A stretch of DNA of 64,000 nucleotides from Streptococcus oralis subsp. tigurinus (GCF_002356415.1 NZ_AP018338.1:310001-374000), one strand, 5' to 3'. Positions 39,410 to 51,504 are shown, counted from the stretch's first letter. Program-made: numbers and translations. The notes: a model not told the origin generated them from the sequence alone.

Positions 39410-39937
39410 ATGACAACAGCCTTGATTTTAGGCTATTCTGCCTTCGACCTTGGTCTCTTTAATGATAAGGATATTCGCGTTGATATTATCAAAACAGCTA
39501 TTCGGAGAGACCTGGAGCGTTTAGCGGAGGAAGGGGTGAACTGGCTTGTATTTACTGGGGCTCTGGGCTTTGAGTACTGGGTGCTTCAGGTGGCAAAAGA
39601 CATGAAAATAGACTATGGATTTCAGCTGGCGACCATTTTTGATTTTGAAACCCATGGCAGTAACTGGAATGAAGCCAATCAAGTGAAGTTGAGCGAATTC
39701 AAGCAAGTTGATTTTGTCAAATATGCCTATTCACAGTATGAACACAAGGGACAACTACGTGATTATCAGAAATTCTTACTGGAGAACACAGATATTTGCT
39801 ATCTTTTTTATGATGAAGAAAAGGAAACTAAGTTACAATATTTTTATCAAATGATGAAAAATCAAGCGGACTATGTTACAAGACGATTAACATTTGAGGA
39901 TTTGAATGAACTAGCAGAAAATTTTTCTGAAAAGTAA
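39410..39937 (+). CDS. DUF1273 (YpsA-like) family protein
   Basis: 175 residues from ATG 39410, with AAAGGG upstream; the longer frame from 39326 crosses the recU promoter and is rejected. It starts [19 protein letters not shown] and has [16 protein letters not shown], the Rossmann-like nucleotide-binding fold of the SLOG/YpsA group. In Bacillus YpsA has been linked to division and stress; no reaction is established. Divergent from recU and just before gpsB, an order conserved in streptococci. Confidence 0.85.
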   Translation: MTTALILGYSAFDLGLFNDKDIRVDIIKTAIRRDLERLAEEGVNWLVFTGALGFEYWVLQVAKDMKIDYGFQLATIFDFETHGSNWNEANQVKLSEFKQVDFVKYAYSQYEHKGQLRDYQKFLLENTDICYLFYDEEKETKLQYFYQMMKNQADYVTRRLTFEDLNELAENFSEK

Positions 39938-40008
39938 CCCTTTGACCTTGATTTTTACTTGTCTTTTTTTATATAATAATACTAGTAACCCAGAATGGAG
40001 AGAGAGAC

Positions 40009-40335
40009 ATGGCAAGTATTATATTTTCAGCAAAAGATATTTTTGAACAAGAGTTTGGACGCGAAGTACGTGGATATAGCAGAGCAGAGGTGGATGAATT
40101 CCTAGATGATGTGATTAAGGATTATGAAACCTACGCGGCTTTGGTTAAATCCCTTCGCCAAGAAATTGCCGATTTGAAGGAGGAGTTGTCTCGTAAACCA
40201 CAGGCGGCTCCAACTCAGCCTGATTCTATCGAAGTTGCCGCTTCTACCTCGATGACAAATTTTGATATTTTGAAACGCTTAAATCGTCTCGAAAAAGAAG
40301 TATTTGGTAAGCAAGTCTTAGACAATCAAGATTGA
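40009..40335 (+). CDS. gpsB: GpsB, cell-division coordinator
   Basis: 108 residues. The DivIVA-like N-terminal domain [35 protein letters not shown] is a lipid/protein-binding coiled coil, followed by a linker and a short C-terminal helix ([20 protein letters not shown]). It links peripheral and septal wall synthesis and binds PBPs and MapZ-associated partners at midcell. ATG 40009 has AGAGAGAG upstream and a TATAAT-like box at about 39971. Confidence 0.95.
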   Translation: MASIIFSAKDIFEQEFGREVRGYSRAEVDEFLDDVIKDYETYAALVKSLRQEIADLKEELSRKPQAAPTQPDSIEVAASTSMTNFDILKRLNRLEKEVFGKQVLDNQD

Positions 40336-40353
40336 TATTGAGTAAGGGATGAG

Positions 40354-40746
40354 TGCAATTTTTGGATAATCGCGTGAAGAGAATCTCTTTTCATGAGGAA
40401 AGTCCATGCTAGCACAGGCTGTGATGCCTGTAGTGTTTGTGCTAGGCGAAACCATAAGCCTAGGGACGAGAGATCGTTACGGCAGTCGAAATGGCTAAGT
40501 CTTCGGATAGGTCAGAATAGGCTTGAAAGTGCCACAGTGACGGAGTCTTTCTGGAAACGGAGAGAGTGGAACGCGGTAAACCCCTCAAGCTAGCAACCCA
40601 AATTTTGGTCGGGGCATGGAGTGCACGGAAACGAACGTAGTACTCTGACTACTAGCAGATTTATGCTGTTAGTGGTAGACAGATGATTATCGAAGGAAGT
40701 GGTCCTAGTCACTTCTGGAACAAAACATGGCTTATAGAAAATTGCA
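40354..40746 (+). ncRNA. rnpB: RNase P RNA, Firmicutes type B
   Basis: The start GATAATCGCGTGAAGAG, GAGGAAAGTCCATGCTAGCAC (P3/P4 5' part), the core ACGAGAG..GAAATGGCTAAGTC and GTGGAACGCGGTAAACCCC, and the closing ACAAAACATGGCTTATAG (P4 3' part) are unmistakable. The outer P1 helix is TGCAATTTT (40354) with AAAATTGCA (40738-40746). It sits between gpsB and the methyltransferase gene, as in pneumococcus, with its own terminator. Exact ends are set from P1. Confidence 0.96.
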
Positions 40747-40749
40747 TAT

Positions 40750-40788
40750 AGGTTGGGGCTGAGAAATCTTTCTCAACCTCATTTTTTA
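40750..40788 (+). terminator. rnpB terminator
   Basis: GGTTGGGGCTGAGAAA pairs imperfectly with TTTCTCAACCTC and is followed by ATTTTTT. Confidence 0.8.
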
Positions 40789-40822
40789 AAGTGAACAAAA
40801 GAAAGGTCTTGCAAGACTAGAA

Positions 40823-41995
40823 ATGAAAGAACAATTTAATTTAATCGCAACTGCTGCGGCGGGTCTTGAGGCTGTCGTTGGACGTGAGGTGCGAGACCTT
40901 GGTTATGATTGCCAGGTTGAAAATGGGCGTGTCCGCTTCCAAGGAGATGTGAAGGCAATCATTGAGACCAATCTTTGGCTTCGTGCAGCGGATCGCATCA
41001 AGATTGTAGTTGGAAGCTTTCCAGCTAAGACCTTTGAAGAGCTTTTTCAAGGTGTTTTTGCTCTAGATTGGGAAAACTATCTCCCGCTAGGAGCACGTTT
41101 CCCGATTTCAAAGGCCAAATGTGTTAAGTCAAAACTTCATAACGAGCCCAGTGTTCAGGCCATTTCTAAGAAAGCTGTTGTGAAGAAATTACAAAAACAC
41201 TATGCCCGCCCGGAAGGAGTTCCTTTGATGGAAACTGGTCCTGAGTTTAAGATTGAGGTGTCCATCCTTAAGGATGTGGCAACTGTTATGATTGACACGA
41301 CAGGTTCTAGCCTCTTTAAACGAGGTTATCGTACGGAAAAAGGTGGAGCGCCAATCAAGGAAAATATGGCAGCGGCCATTTTACAACTATCTAACTGGTA
41401 TCCAGACAAGCCCTTGATTGATCCGACTTGTGGTTCAGGAACTTTCTGTATTGAGGCGGCTATGATTGCCAGAAAGATGGCGCCGGGTCTTCGCCGTTCC
41501 TTTGCTTTTGAGGAATGGAACTGGGTTAGCGATCGGTTAATCCAAGAGGTCCGTACTGATGCTGCTAAGAAAATTAATCGTGAGATAGAACTGGATATCA
41601 TGGGCTGTGATATTGATGCTCGTATGGTAGAAATTGCCAAGGCAAATGCCCAAGCAGCAGGTATTGCAGGAGATATCGCCTTTAAGCAAATGCGGGTACA
41701 AGATTTGCGCTCAGACAAGGTAAATGGAGTCATCATTTCCAATCCACCATATGGGGAGCGCTTGTCCGATGATGCAGGAGTTACGAAACTTTATGCTGAG
41801 ATGGGACAGGTCTTTGCGCCACTGAAAACCTGGAGTAAGTTTATCCTGACCAGTGACGAAGCTTTTGAAAGTAAGTATGGAAGTCCAGCAGATAAAAAAC
41901 GAAAACTTTATAACGGAACCTTAAAAGTGGATTTGTATCAATACTTTGGTCAGCGTGTGAAACGCCAAGAGGTAAATAGAAAGGTAAACTCATGA
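40823..41995 (+). CDS. THUMP-domain RNA methyltransferase (RlmL-N/YpsC-like)
   Basis: 390 residues. An N-terminal THUMP domain (within about 45-155) is followed by a Rossmann methyltransferase domain. SAM-binding [15 protein letters not shown] and the N2-methyltransferase motif [10 protein letters not shown] are clear. It matches the N-terminal half of E. coli RlmL, which makes m2G2445 in 23S rRNA; in Firmicutes this half stands alone. The exact target is inferred. It overlaps mapZ by four bases (ATGA). Confidence 0.92.
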   Translation: MKEQFNLIATAAAGLEAVVGREVRDLGYDCQVENGRVRFQGDVKAIIETNLWLRAADRIKIVVGSFPAKTFEELFQGVFALDWENYLPLGARFPISKAKCVKSKLHNEPSVQAISKKAVVKKLQKHYARPEGVPLMETGPEFKIEVSILKDVATVMIDTTGSSLFKRGYRTEKGGAPIKENMAAAILQLSNWYPDKPLIDPTCGSGTFCIEAAMIARKMAPGLRRSFAFEEWNWVSDRLIQEVRTDAAKKINREIELDIMGCDIDARMVEIAKANAQAAGIAGDIAFKQMRVQDLRSDKVNGVIISNPPYGERLSDDAGVTKLYAEMGQVFAPLKTWSKFILTSDEAFESKYGSPADKKRKLYNGTLKVDLYQYFGQRVKRQEVNRKVNS

Positions 41996-43434
41996 GCAAG
42001 AAAAGACATGATCGTCATAAAAAAGGACATCAAGAACCCAAATTCGGCTTTGATGAAGCAAAAGATTTGACTGTTGGTCAAGTAATTCGTAAGAACGAAG
42101 AGGTGGAAGCTGGAGTATTGCCTGAGGACAATATCTTGGACAAATACATCAAACAGCACCGTGAAGAAATCGAAGCCGACAAGTTTGAAACTCGTCAGTT
42201 TAAAAAAGAAGAACTGGCTTCTACTCAAAGTCTAGAAGATATGATTCAAGAAGTGCGAGAATCTAGTGAGACTTCTGGAGAGGTAGAAGAGTCAGATGTA
42301 GTTATTGAGAAATCTATTGAAGAGATAGACAATGAAGAAACTACTCAGTTTGTTTCCCCGCTTCAAGATGAGGAAAGTACTGAAATAGAGCCTCTCGTTT
42401 TAACAGAAACAGCATCCAAGGAAATGAATGAGGAAAATGAGAAACAAGAAGAAACCTATACTTCCCTATCACGATCAGTACAGACGGAACCTGAAACAGG
42501 CTCTAAAAAGAGACGTGTGATTACCATCGTTTCTGTGGTAGCTGCAATTCTTGTTCTTGCTGGGACGTATTATGTTTACCGTCAGGTATCTCGTTCGAGC
42601 CAAGAAATCCAGTCTTCTCAATCATCTTCAGGAAATCAGGAATCGCAAACTGACTTGCAAGAGTTTAATACGCTCTATGATTCCTTCTATACAGATGAAA
42701 ATAAGACAGCGTTAAAAAATAGCCAGTTCGATAAGTTGAGTCAACTGAAAACCTTGCTAGATAAGTTAGAAGGCAGTCGTGATCATACATTAGCTAAGTC
42801 AAAATACGATAGTTTAGCAACTCAAATCAAGGCCATCCAAGATGTCAATGCCCTCTTTGAAAGTCCAGCTATTACTGATGGTATCTTGGATACTAATGCA
42901 AAGGCCAAGGCAGACGCTAAGTTTACAGAAATCAAAACAGGTAACACAGAATTAGACAAGCTCTTGGATAAGGCCATTAGCCTTGGTAAGAGCCAACAAA
43001 CCAGTGCTTCTAGTTCAAACTCAAGCTCTAGTCAAGCAAGTTCAAGTTCAGCTACAGAAAGCAATGCGAGCAGCACTACACCTTCAACAAGTACCACAGC
43101 ACCAGCTAGAGATACGAATGGTGGTTTGTCTAGCGATGGTGTCAACCTTCAAAGAAGTGCTAGTCGTGTGCCATACAACCAAACAGCTGTAGACGATAGC
43201 AACAACCCTGCTTGGACTTTTGCAGATGGTGTTTTGGAACAAATCCTAGCAACATCACGTGCTCGCGGTTATATCACTGGCAATCAATATATCCTAGAAC
43301 GGGTCAATATCGTAAACGGAAATGGTTATTACAACCTTTACAAACCAGATGGAACCTATCTCTTTACTCTCAACTGTAAGACGGGGTACTTTGTCGGTAA
43401 TGGAGCTGGTCACGCGGATGACTTGGACTACTAG
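41992..43434 (+). CDS. mapZ: MapZ (LocZ), division-site positioning protein
   Basis: 480 residues. A long acidic cytoplasmic region (1-170), which in pneumococcus contacts FtsZ and is phosphorylated by StkP, is followed by one membrane span (about 175-197) and an extracellular part. The latter holds a helical domain, a Ser-rich linker (about 335-375) and a C-terminal domain ending [17 protein letters not shown]. It forms rings that mark midcell. It is close to the pneumococcal length as I recall (about 464). The start overlaps the methyltransferase stop. Gene order before gnd supports the call. Confidence 0.9.
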   Translation: MSKKRHDRHKKGHQEPKFGFDEAKDLTVGQVIRKNEEVEAGVLPEDNILDKYIKQHREEIEADKFETRQFKKEELASTQSLEDMIQEVRESSETSGEVEESDVVIEKSIEEIDNEETTQFVSPLQDEESTEIEPLVLTETASKEMNEENEKQEETYTSLSRSVQTEPETGSKKRRVITIVSVVAAILVLAGTYYVYRQVSRSSQEIQSSQSSSGNQESQTDLQEFNTLYDSFYTDENKTALKNSQFDKLSQLKTLLDKLEGSRDHTLAKSKYDSLATQIKAIQDVNALFESPAITDGILDTNAKAKADAKFTEIKTGNTELDKLLDKAISLGKSQQTSASSSNSSSSQASSSSATESNASSTTPSTSTTAPARDTNGGLSSDGVNLQRSASRVPYNQTAVDDSNNPAWTFADGVLEQILATSRARGYITGNQYILERVNIVNGNGYYNLYKPDGTYLFTLNCKTGYFVGNGAGHADDLDY

Positions 43435-43473
43435 GAGTCCGTTACAAAATCCTTTCCTTTCCTAGGTAAAAAT

Positions 43474-43481
43474 GATAAAAT
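43474..43481 (+). promoter_or_regulatory. gnd extended -10
   Basis: TGATAAAAT (TG at 43473-43474, TAAAAT at 43476-43481) lies 28 bases before the gnd start. Confidence 0.5.
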
Positions 43482-43509
43482 AAAACATATTAAACAAGAG
43501 GAGTGTCTT

Positions 43510-44934
43510 ATGACAAAAGCTAACTTTGGTGTTGTTGGTATGGCCGTAATGGGTCGTAACCTTGCCCTAAATATCGAATCTCGTGGCTACACAGTTGCCA
43601 TTTACAACCGTAGTAAAGAAAAAACAGAAGACATGATTGCTTGCCATCCAGAAAAGAAATTTGTACCAAGCTATGACGTGGAAAGTTTTGTAAACTCAAT
43701 CGAGAAGCCTCGTCGCATCATGCTGATGGTTCAAGCTGGACCTGGTACAGATGCTACGATCCAAGCCCTTCTTCCACACCTTGACAAGGGTGATATCTTG
43801 ATTGATGGAGGAAATACTTTCTACAAAGATACCATCCGTCGTAATGAAGAATTGGCAAACTCAGGTATCAACTTTATCGGTACTGGGGTTTCTGGTGGTG
43901 AAAAAGGTGCCCTTGAAGGTCCTTCTATCATGCCTGGTGGACAAAAAGAAGCCTACGAATTGGTTGCTGATGTTCTCGAAGAAATCTCAGCTAAAGCACC
44001 AGAAGATGGCAAACCATGTGTGACTTACATCGGTCCTGATGGAGCTGGTCACTATGTGAAAATGGTTCACAACGGTATCGAGTATGGTGACATGCAATTG
44101 ATCGCAGAAAGCTATGACCTTATGCAACACTTGCTAGGCCTTTCTGCAGAAGATATGGCTGAAATCTTTACTGAGTGGAACAAGGGTGAATTGGACAGCT
44201 ACTTGATTGAAATCACAGCTGATATCCTAAGCCGTAAAGACGATGAAGGTCAAGAAGGACCAATCGTAGACTACATCCTTGACGCTGCAGGTAACAAAGG
44301 AACTGGTAAATGGACTAGCCAATCATCACTTGACCTTGGTGTACCATTGTCACTCATCACGGAGTCAGTATTTGCCCGCTACATCTCTACTTACAAAGAA
44401 GAGCGTGTACATGCTAGCAAGGTACTTCCAAAACCAGCCGCCTTCAAGTTTGAAGGAGACAAGGCTGAGTTGATTGAAAAGATTCGTCAAGCCCTTTACT
44501 TCTCAAAAATCATTTCATACGCACAAGGTTTTGCCCAATTGCGTGTAGCTTCTAAAGAAAACAACTGGAACTTGCCATTTGCGGACATCGCATCTATCTG
44601 GCGTGCTGGCTGTATCATCCGTTCTCGTTTCTTGCAAAAGATCACTGATGCTTACAACCGTGATGCAGACCTTGCCAACCTTCTTTTGGATGAGTACTTC
44701 TTGGATGTAACAGCGAAATACCAACAATCTGTACGTGATATCGTAGCACTTGCTGTTCAAGCTGGTGTACCAGTACCAACTTTCTCAGCAGCCATTACTT
44801 ACTTTGATAGCTACCGTTCAGCTGACCTTCCAGCTAACTTGATCCAAGCACAACGTGACTACTTCGGTGCTCACACTTACCAACGTAAAGACAAAGAAGG
44901 AACATTCCACTACTCTTGGTATGACGAAAAATAA
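43510..44934 (+). CDS. gnd: Gnd, 6-phosphogluconate dehydrogenase (decarboxylating)
   Basis: 474 residues, full length. NADP-binding [15 protein letters not shown], substrate-binding [22 protein letters not shown], catalytic Lys/His in [19 protein letters not shown] and the C-terminal tail [14 protein letters not shown] are all present. It converts 6-phosphogluconate to ribulose-5-phosphate in the oxidative pentose-phosphate branch, giving NADPH. Codon use is that of a highly expressed gene. GAGGAG precedes ATG 43510; ritR follows after 11 bases and is likely cotranscribed. Confidence 0.98.
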   Translation: MTKANFGVVGMAVMGRNLALNIESRGYTVAIYNRSKEKTEDMIACHPEKKFVPSYDVESFVNSIEKPRRIMLMVQAGPGTDATIQALLPHLDKGDILIDGGNTFYKDTIRRNEELANSGINFIGTGVSGGEKGALEGPSIMPGGQKEAYELVADVLEEISAKAPEDGKPCVTYIGPDGAGHYVKMVHNGIEYGDMQLIAESYDLMQHLLGLSAEDMAEIFTEWNKGELDSYLIEITADILSRKDDEGQEGPIVDYILDAAGNKGTGKWTSQSSLDLGVPLSLITESVFARYISTYKEERVHASKVLPKPAAFKFEGDKAELIEKIRQALYFSKIISYAQGFAQLRVASKENNWNLPFADIASIWRAGCIIRSRFLQKITDAYNRDADLANLLLDEYFLDVTAKYQQSVRDIVALAVQAGVPVPTFSAAITYFDSYRSADLPANLIQAQRDYFGAHTYQRKDKEGTFHYSWYDEK

Positions 44935-44945
44935 GTAGGTCTGCC

Positions 44946-45635
44946 ATGGGGAAACGGATTTTATTACTTGAGAAAGAACGAAATTTAGCTCATTTTCTCA
45001 GTCTGGAACTCCAAAAAGAGCAATACCGTGTTGATCTGGTAGATGAAGGGCAAAAAGCCCTCTCCATGGCTCTCCAGACGGACTATGACTTGATTTTACT
45101 GAATGCTCATCTGGGGGATATGACGGCCCAGGATTTTGCAGACAAGCTGAGTCGGACAAAACCTGCCTCAGTGATCATGGTCTTGGACCATCGTGAAGAA
45201 TTGCAAGACCAGATTGAGACAATCCAGCGCTTTGCCGTTTCTTACATCTATAAGCCAGTGATTATTGATAATCTGGTAGCCCGTATTTCAGCGATTTTCC
45301 GAGGTCGGGACTTCATTGACCAACACTGTAGTCAGATGAAAGTTCCAACGTCTTACCGCAACCTACGTATGGATGTAGAACATCATACCGTTTATCGTGG
45401 CGAGGAGATGATTGCTCTGACGCGCCGTGAGTATGACCTCTTGGCTACTCTCATGGGAAGCAAGAAAGTCTTGACTCGTGAGCAGTTATTGGAAAGTGTT
45501 TGGAAGTACGAAAGTGCGACAGAAACCAATATCGTGGATGTTTATATCCGTTATCTACGTAGCAAGCTTGATGTAAAAGGTCAAAAAAGCTACATTAAAA
45601 CTGTGCGTGGTGTTGGTTACACCATGCAAGAATAG
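44946..45635 (+). CDS. ritR: RitR, orphan iron/redox response regulator
   Basis: 229 residues, OmpR architecture. The receiver's phosphoacceptor position is Asn53 (LILLNAHLGD) instead of Asp, and Cys128 is present in the linker helix (DQHCSQM). Both are hallmarks of pneumococcal RitR, which is not phosphorylated but dimerises through Cys128 oxidation to repress Piu iron uptake. The winged helix ends VRGVGYTM. No kinase gene is adjacent. It follows gnd closely and is followed by a terminator. Confidence 0.95.
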   Translation: MGKRILLLEKERNLAHFLSLELQKEQYRVDLVDEGQKALSMALQTDYDLILLNAHLGDMTAQDFADKLSRTKPASVIMVLDHREELQDQIETIQRFAVSYIYKPVIIDNLVARISAIFRGRDFIDQHCSQMKVPTSYRNLRMDVEHHTVYRGEEMIALTRREYDLLATLMGSKKVLTREQLLESVWKYESATETNIVDVYIRYLRSKLDVKGQKSYIKTVRGVGYTMQE

Positions 45636-45636
45636 A

Positions 45637-45669
45637 AAAGCAGTTGCAGTTGTGTAACTGCTTTTTTTG
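45637..45669 (+). terminator. gnd-ritR terminator
   Basis: AGCAGTT and AACTGCT arms with a loop of about 10 nt, then TTTTTTT. Confidence 0.8.
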
Positions 45670-45684
45670 AGGAATTTCTATATA

Positions 45685-45713
45685 TTGACATACAGTCGGG
45701 TCTTTGCTACAAT
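45685..45713 (+). promoter_or_regulatory. Choline-binding protein promoter
   Basis: TTGACA (45685-45690), 17 bp, TACAAT (45708-45713) with a TGC extension: a strong sigma-70 promoter only 22 bases before the start codon. Confidence 0.75.
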
Positions 45714-45734
45714 CAGTTATGGAGGAAAGATCGA

Positions 45735-46730
45735 ATGAAAAAATTTAAAATAATGATGCAAGTTGGACTGACAGTTTCTTTATTTGCTTTGTTAGCGACA
45801 AGCACCGTCTTTGCGGATGATACTGATTCAGAAGGCTGGCAATTTGTCCAAGAAAATGGTAGAACCTACTACAAGAAGGGAGAACTCAAAGAAACCTACT
45901 GGCGAGTGATTGATGGGAAGTACTATTATTTTGATCCTTTATCTGGAGAAATGGTTGTCGGCTGGCAATATATACCTGCTCCACACAAAGGGGTTACGAT
46001 TGGTTCTTCTCTAAGGCAAGATATTGCTTTTAGACCAGATTGGTTTTACTTTGGTCAAGATGGGGTATTACAAGAATTTGTTGGTAAGCAAGTTTTAGAA
46101 GCAAAAACTGCTACAAATACCAACAAACATCATGGGGAACAATATGATAGTCCAGCAGAGAAACGAGTCTATTATTTTGAAGATCAGCGTAGCTATCACA
46201 CTTTAAAAACTGGTTGGATTTCTGACGGAGGGCATTGGTATTATTTACAGGAGGATGGTAGCTTCGATGCTCGTATCGACAGTTTAATGGTTGGGGAGCC
46301 AGTACGTGGTTGGATCAATGATAACTCAACTTGGTACTATCTCGATCCAACAACTGCTGCAATGCAAACTGGGTGGCAACAACTTGGCAATAAGTGGTAC
46401 TATCTCCGTTCATCAGGATCTATGGCAACTGGTTGGTACCAGGAAGGCTCCACTTGGTATTATTTAGACGAGCCAAATGGCGATATGAAAACGGGCTGGC
46501 AATACCTTGGGAACAAGTGGTACTATCTCCGTTCATCAGGATCTATGGCAACTGGCTGGTATCAGGAAGGCTCGATTTGGTACTACTTACATGCAAGTAA
46601 TGGAGATATGAAGACAGGCTGGTTCCAGGTCAATGGCAAATGGTACTACGCTTACAGCTCAGGTGCTTTAGCAGTGAATACGACCGTAGAAGGCTATTCG
46701 GTCAACTATAATGGCGAGTGGGTTCAATAA
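45735..46730 (+). CDS. Choline-binding surface protein (CbpC/CbpF/CbpJ-like)
   Basis: 331 residues. The signal peptide ends at VFA (27). The mature protein is nearly all choline-binding-type repeats: GW-x-x-WYYL units pairwise form choline pockets with phosphorylcholine on teichoic acids. An atypical middle (about 80-150) has imperfect repeats and no recognisable enzyme domain, so it resembles CbpF-type modulators rather than an amidase or lysozyme. Its place between ritR and mvaK1 matches the pneumococcal cbpC/cbpJ site. Two 41-residue units are nearly identical in DNA. Which Cbp it equals is not decidable by eye. Confidence 0.85.
   Translation: MKKFKIMMQVGLTVSLFALLATSTVFADDTDSEGWQFVQENGRTYYKKGELKETYWRVIDGKYYYFDPLSGEMVVGWQYIPAPHKGVTIGSSLRQDIAFRPDWFYFGQDGVLQEFVGKQVLEAKTATNTNKHHGEQYDSPAEKRVYYFEDQRSYHTLKTGWISDGGHWYYLQEDGSFDARIDSLMVGEPVRGWINDNSTWYYLDPTTAAMQTGWQQLGNKWYYLRSSGSMATGWYQEGSTWYYLDEPNGDMKTGWQYLGNKWYYLRSSGSMATGWYQEGSIWYYLHASNGDMKTGWFQVNGKWYYAYSSGALAVNTTVEGYSVNYNGEWVQ
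46392..46555 (+). repeat. Tandem 123-bp repeat in the choline-binding module
   Basis: A 41-bp stretch coding KWYYLRSSGSMATG is identical at 46392-46432 and 46515-46555, 123 bp (41 codons) apart. Such near-identical repeats allow gain or loss of choline-binding units by slippage or recombination. Confidence 0.85.
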
Positions 46731-46732
46731 TG

Positions 46733-46769
46733 AAAGAGGCGATTGTGAAGGAAACAATCGCTTTTTTTG
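46733..46769 (+). terminator. Choline-binding protein gene terminator
   Basis: GCGATTGT and ACAATCGC arms (46739-46761), followed by TTTTTTT. Confidence 0.85.
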
Positions 46770-46775
46770 TGAAAA

Positions 46776-46781
46776 TATAAT
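46776..46781 (+). promoter_or_regulatory. Mevalonate operon -10
   Basis: TATAAT at 46776-46781, 65 bases before the mvaK1 start. A -35 would fall in the T-run of the preceding terminator and is weak. Confidence 0.45.
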
Positions 46782-46846
46782 AAAATAGATAGGAGAAATA
46801 CTACTGTATGAAATGAGACGGTCTTTTCGTCTGGTTAAAGGAAAAC

Positions 46847-47725
46847 ATGACAAAAAAAGTTGGTGTCGGTCAGGCACATAGTAAGATTATTTTAATAGGG
46901 GAGCATGCGGTCGTATACGGCTATCCTGCCATTTCCCTGCCTCTCTTAGAGGTGGAGGTGACATGTAAGGTGGTCCCTGCTGAAAGTCCGTGGCGTCTCT
47001 ATGAGGAGGATACCTTGTCCATGGCGGTTTATGCTTCGCTGGAGTATTTGGATATCAAAGAAGCCTGCATTCGATGTGTGATTGACTCGGCTATCCCTGA
47101 AAAACGGGGAATGGGTTCGTCAGCGGCTATCAGCATAGCAGCCATTCGAGCTGTTTTTGACTACTATCAAGCCGACCTGCCTCATGATGTACTAGAAATC
47201 TTGGTCAATCGGGCTGAGATGATTGCCCATATGAATCCAAGCGGTTTGGATGCTAAGACCTGTCTCAGTGACCAGCCCATTCGCTTTATCAAGAATGTTG
47301 GTTTTACAGAACTTGAGATGAACCTATCTGCCTATTTGGTGATTGCAGATACAGGTGTGTATGGTCACACTCGTGAAGCCATCCAAGTGGTTCAAAGCAA
47401 GGGGAAGGATGCTCTGCCGTTTTTGCATGCCCTGGGAGAATTGACCCAGCAGGCAGAAGAGGCAATTAGACGAAAAGATGCTGAGGGACTGGGACAAATC
47501 TTCAGTCAAGCGCATTTACATTTAAAAGAAATTGGTGTTAGTAGCCCTGAGGCAGACTCCCTCGTTGAAACGGCTCTGAGCCAGGGTGCTCTAGGTGCCA
47601 AGATGAGTGGTGGTGGGCTAGGAGGCTGTATCATAGCCTTGGCAACCAATTTGACTCAAGCTCAAGAACTAGCAGAAAGATTAGAAGAGAAAGGAGCTGT
47701 TCAGACATGGATCGAAAGCCTGTAA
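46847..47725 (+). CDS. mvaK1: Mevalonate kinase
   Basis: 292 residues, GHMP kinase. The ATP loop is PEKRGMGSSAAISIA, the N-terminal motif KIILIGEHAVVYGYPA, and the C-terminal GHMP motif KMSGGGLGGCII. It phosphorylates mevalonate, the first of three kinase/decarboxylase steps to isopentenyl diphosphate, needed for undecaprenyl carriers. It opens the mvaK1-mvaD-mvaK2-fni operon. AAAGGA precedes ATG 46847. The next gene overlaps its 3' end. Confidence 0.96.
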   Translation: MTKKVGVGQAHSKIILIGEHAVVYGYPAISLPLLEVEVTCKVVPAESPWRLYEEDTLSMAVYASLEYLDIKEACIRCVIDSAIPEKRGMGSSAAISIAAIRAVFDYYQADLPHDVLEILVNRAEMIAHMNPSGLDAKTCLSDQPIRFIKNVGFTELEMNLSAYLVIADTGVYGHTREAIQVVQSKGKDALPFLHALGELTQQAEEAIRRKDAEGLGQIFSQAHLHLKEIGVSSPEADSLVETALSQGALGAKMSGGGLGGCIIALATNLTQAQELAERLEEKGAVQTWIESL

Positions 47726-48646
47726 CAGTACGTTCCTACGCAAATATTGCCATTGTCAAATATTGGGGAAAGAAAAAAGAAAAAGAGATGGTTCCTGCTA
47801 CTAGCAGTATCTCTTTGACTTTGGAAAATATGTACACAGAGACGACTTTGTCGCCTTTACCGACGGATGCGACTGCTGATGCCTTTTATATCAATGGTCA
47901 ACTTCAGAGTGAGGATGAGCATGCCAAAATGAGCAAAATCATTGACCGTTACCGCCCAGAAGGTGAGGGCTTTGTCCGTATTGATACCCAAAACAACATG
48001 CCTACCGCAGCGGGCTTGTCCTCAAGTTCCAGTGGTTTGTCCGCCTTGGTCAAGGCCTGTAATGCTTATTTCCAGCTTGGTTTGAATCAGAGTCAGTTGG
48101 CGCAGGAAGCTAAGTTTGCCTCAGGTTCTTCCTCTCGGAGCTTTTATGGACCACTAGGTGCCTGGGATAAGGATAGTGGGGAAATTTACTCTGTTGATAC
48201 AGACCTGAAACTAGCTATGATTATGTTGGTGTTAGAGGATAAGAAAAAACCAATTTCTAGCCGTGATGGAATGAAACTTTGTGTGGAAACCTCGACGACC
48301 TTTGATGATTGGGTTCGTCAGTCTGAGAAGGATTATCAGGATATGCTGGTCTATCTCAAAGAGAATGATTTTGCCAAGGTTGGGGAATTAACGGAGAGGA
48401 ATGCCCTTGCTATGCACGCTACGACGAAAACAGCATCGCCAACCTTTTCATATCTGACGGATGCGTCCTATGAAGCCATGGACTTTGTCCGCCAACTTCG
48501 TGAGCAAGGGGAAGCCTGCTACTTTACCATGGACGCCGGTCCCAATGTCAAAGTCCTCTGTCAGGAGAAAGACTTGGAGCATTTATCAGAAATTTTCGGT
48601 CAACGTTACCGCTTGATTGTGTCAAAAACAAAGGATTTGAGCCAAG

Positions 48647-48660
<14 letters not shown>
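47707..48660 (+). CDS. mvaD: Diphosphomevalonate decarboxylase
   Basis: 317 residues. NIAIVKYWGKK at the start, NNMPTAAGLSSSSSGLSAL (ATP loop) and FTMDAGPNVKVLC near the end are diagnostic. It makes isopentenyl diphosphate from 5-diphosphomevalonate with ATP. It overlaps mvaK1 by 19 bp and mvaK2 by 14 bp, so the operon is translationally coupled. Confidence 0.97.
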
Positions 48661-50639
<1,979 letters not shown>

Positions 50640-50640
50640 A

Positions 50641-50743
50641 GAGGTCGGGACAAGAATCCCGCCCTTTTTTGTAGCCTTTTGTCAACTGTGGTGGGCTGAA
50701 AGAAGCTAGCTTGTAGGAGCGATTTCTGTCCCATCGCCTTTTT
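50641..50743 (+). terminator. Tandem terminators after the mevalonate operon
   Basis: GGTCGGGA/TCCCGCCC (50643-50662) with CTTTTTTG is the first. GCGAT/ATCGC (50719-50737) followed by CTTTTT is a second, about 75 bases further on. Confidence 0.75.
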
Positions 50744-50779
50744 CCATCCTCAGACCGAGGTGACTTTTTTGAATTGTGA

Positions 50780-50785
50780 TAAAAT
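50780..50785 (+). promoter_or_regulatory. liaF operon extended -10
   Basis: TGATAAAAT (TAAAAT at 50780-50785) lies 20 bases before liaF, with a weak -35. Confidence 0.45.
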
Positions 50786-50805
50786 AGAAGGGAGAGGATG
50801 CATCT

Positions 50806-51504
50806 ATGAAAAAATTTCAAATCTTTTTATTTATTGAAGCCTGTCTGTTGACGGGAGCTCTGATTTTGATGGTATCAGAGCATTTTTCGCGTTTTTTGCT
50901 GATTCTATTCCTCTTTTTGCTCTTGCTCCGCTATTATACAGGTAAAGAAGGCAACAACGTATTCCTCCTTGTGGCGACTATTCTTTTCTTTTTCATCGTC
51001 ATGCTCAATCCCTTTGTGATTTTAGCCATCTTTGTAGCAGTTATCTATAGTCTTTTTCTTCTCTATCCGATGATGAATCAAGAAAGAGAGGATACGGATT
51101 TGGTCTTTGAAGAGGTGGTAACGGTTAAAAATGAACGCAATCCTTGGTTTGGCAATCTCCATCATTTTTCTAGCCACCAGACATGTCAATTTGACGATAT
51201 CAACCTCTTTCGCCTCATGGGTAAGGACACCATTCATCTAGAAAGAGTTATCCTAACCAATCATGACAATGTCATTATCCTTAGAAAGATGGTCGGAACG
51301 ACTAGGATTATCGTGCCCGTAGATGTGGAAATCAGTCTCAGTGTCAACTGCCTCTATGGAGATCTTACCTTCCTTCATCAACCTAAGAAATCCCTTCGCA
51401 ATGAACACTATCATCAGGAAACCAGGGACTATCTCAAGAGTAACAAGAGCGTCAAGATTTTCCTAACTACTATGGTTGGCGATGTGGAGGTGGTCAGAGG
51501 ATGA
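50806..51504 (+). CDS. liaF: LiaF, inhibitor protein of the cell-envelope stress system
   Basis: 232 residues. Three to four hydrophobic segments (about 5-22, 26-42, 50-63, 65-84) are followed by a soluble C-terminal DUF2154-type beta domain (from about 105). LiaF keeps LiaS off without envelope stress; cell-wall antibiotics such as bacitracin release it. It overlaps liaS by four bases (ATGA). The order liaF-liaS-liaR after fni matches pneumococcus. Confidence 0.92.
   Translation: MKKFQIFLFIEACLLTGALILMVSEHFSRFLLILFLFLLLLRYYTGKEGNNVFLLVATILFFFIVMLNPFVILAIFVAVIYSLFLLYPMMNQEREDTDLVFEEVVTVKNERNPWFGNLHHFSSHQTCQFDDINLFRLMGKDTIHLERVILTNHDNVIILRKMVGTTRIIVPVDVEISLSVNCLYGDLTFLHQPKKSLRNEHYHQETRDYLKSNKSVKIFLTTMVGDVEVVRG

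Noticed and set aside
40393..40593. 66-codon frame on the plus strand
   Set aside because: It lies wholly inside the RNase P RNA gene.
46798..46846. Short leader frame ATG-AAA-TGA and a small hairpin before mvaK1
   Set aside because: A two-codon frame is not meaningful evidence, and the hairpin has no T-run or antiterminator.
50671..50760. Possible BOX or RUP-type repeat after fni, and a partly similar stretch at 57611-57660
   Set aside because: They share only short words such as GAAAGAAGCTA. I see no boxA/boxC core or RUP ends, and the hairpins are explained as terminators.
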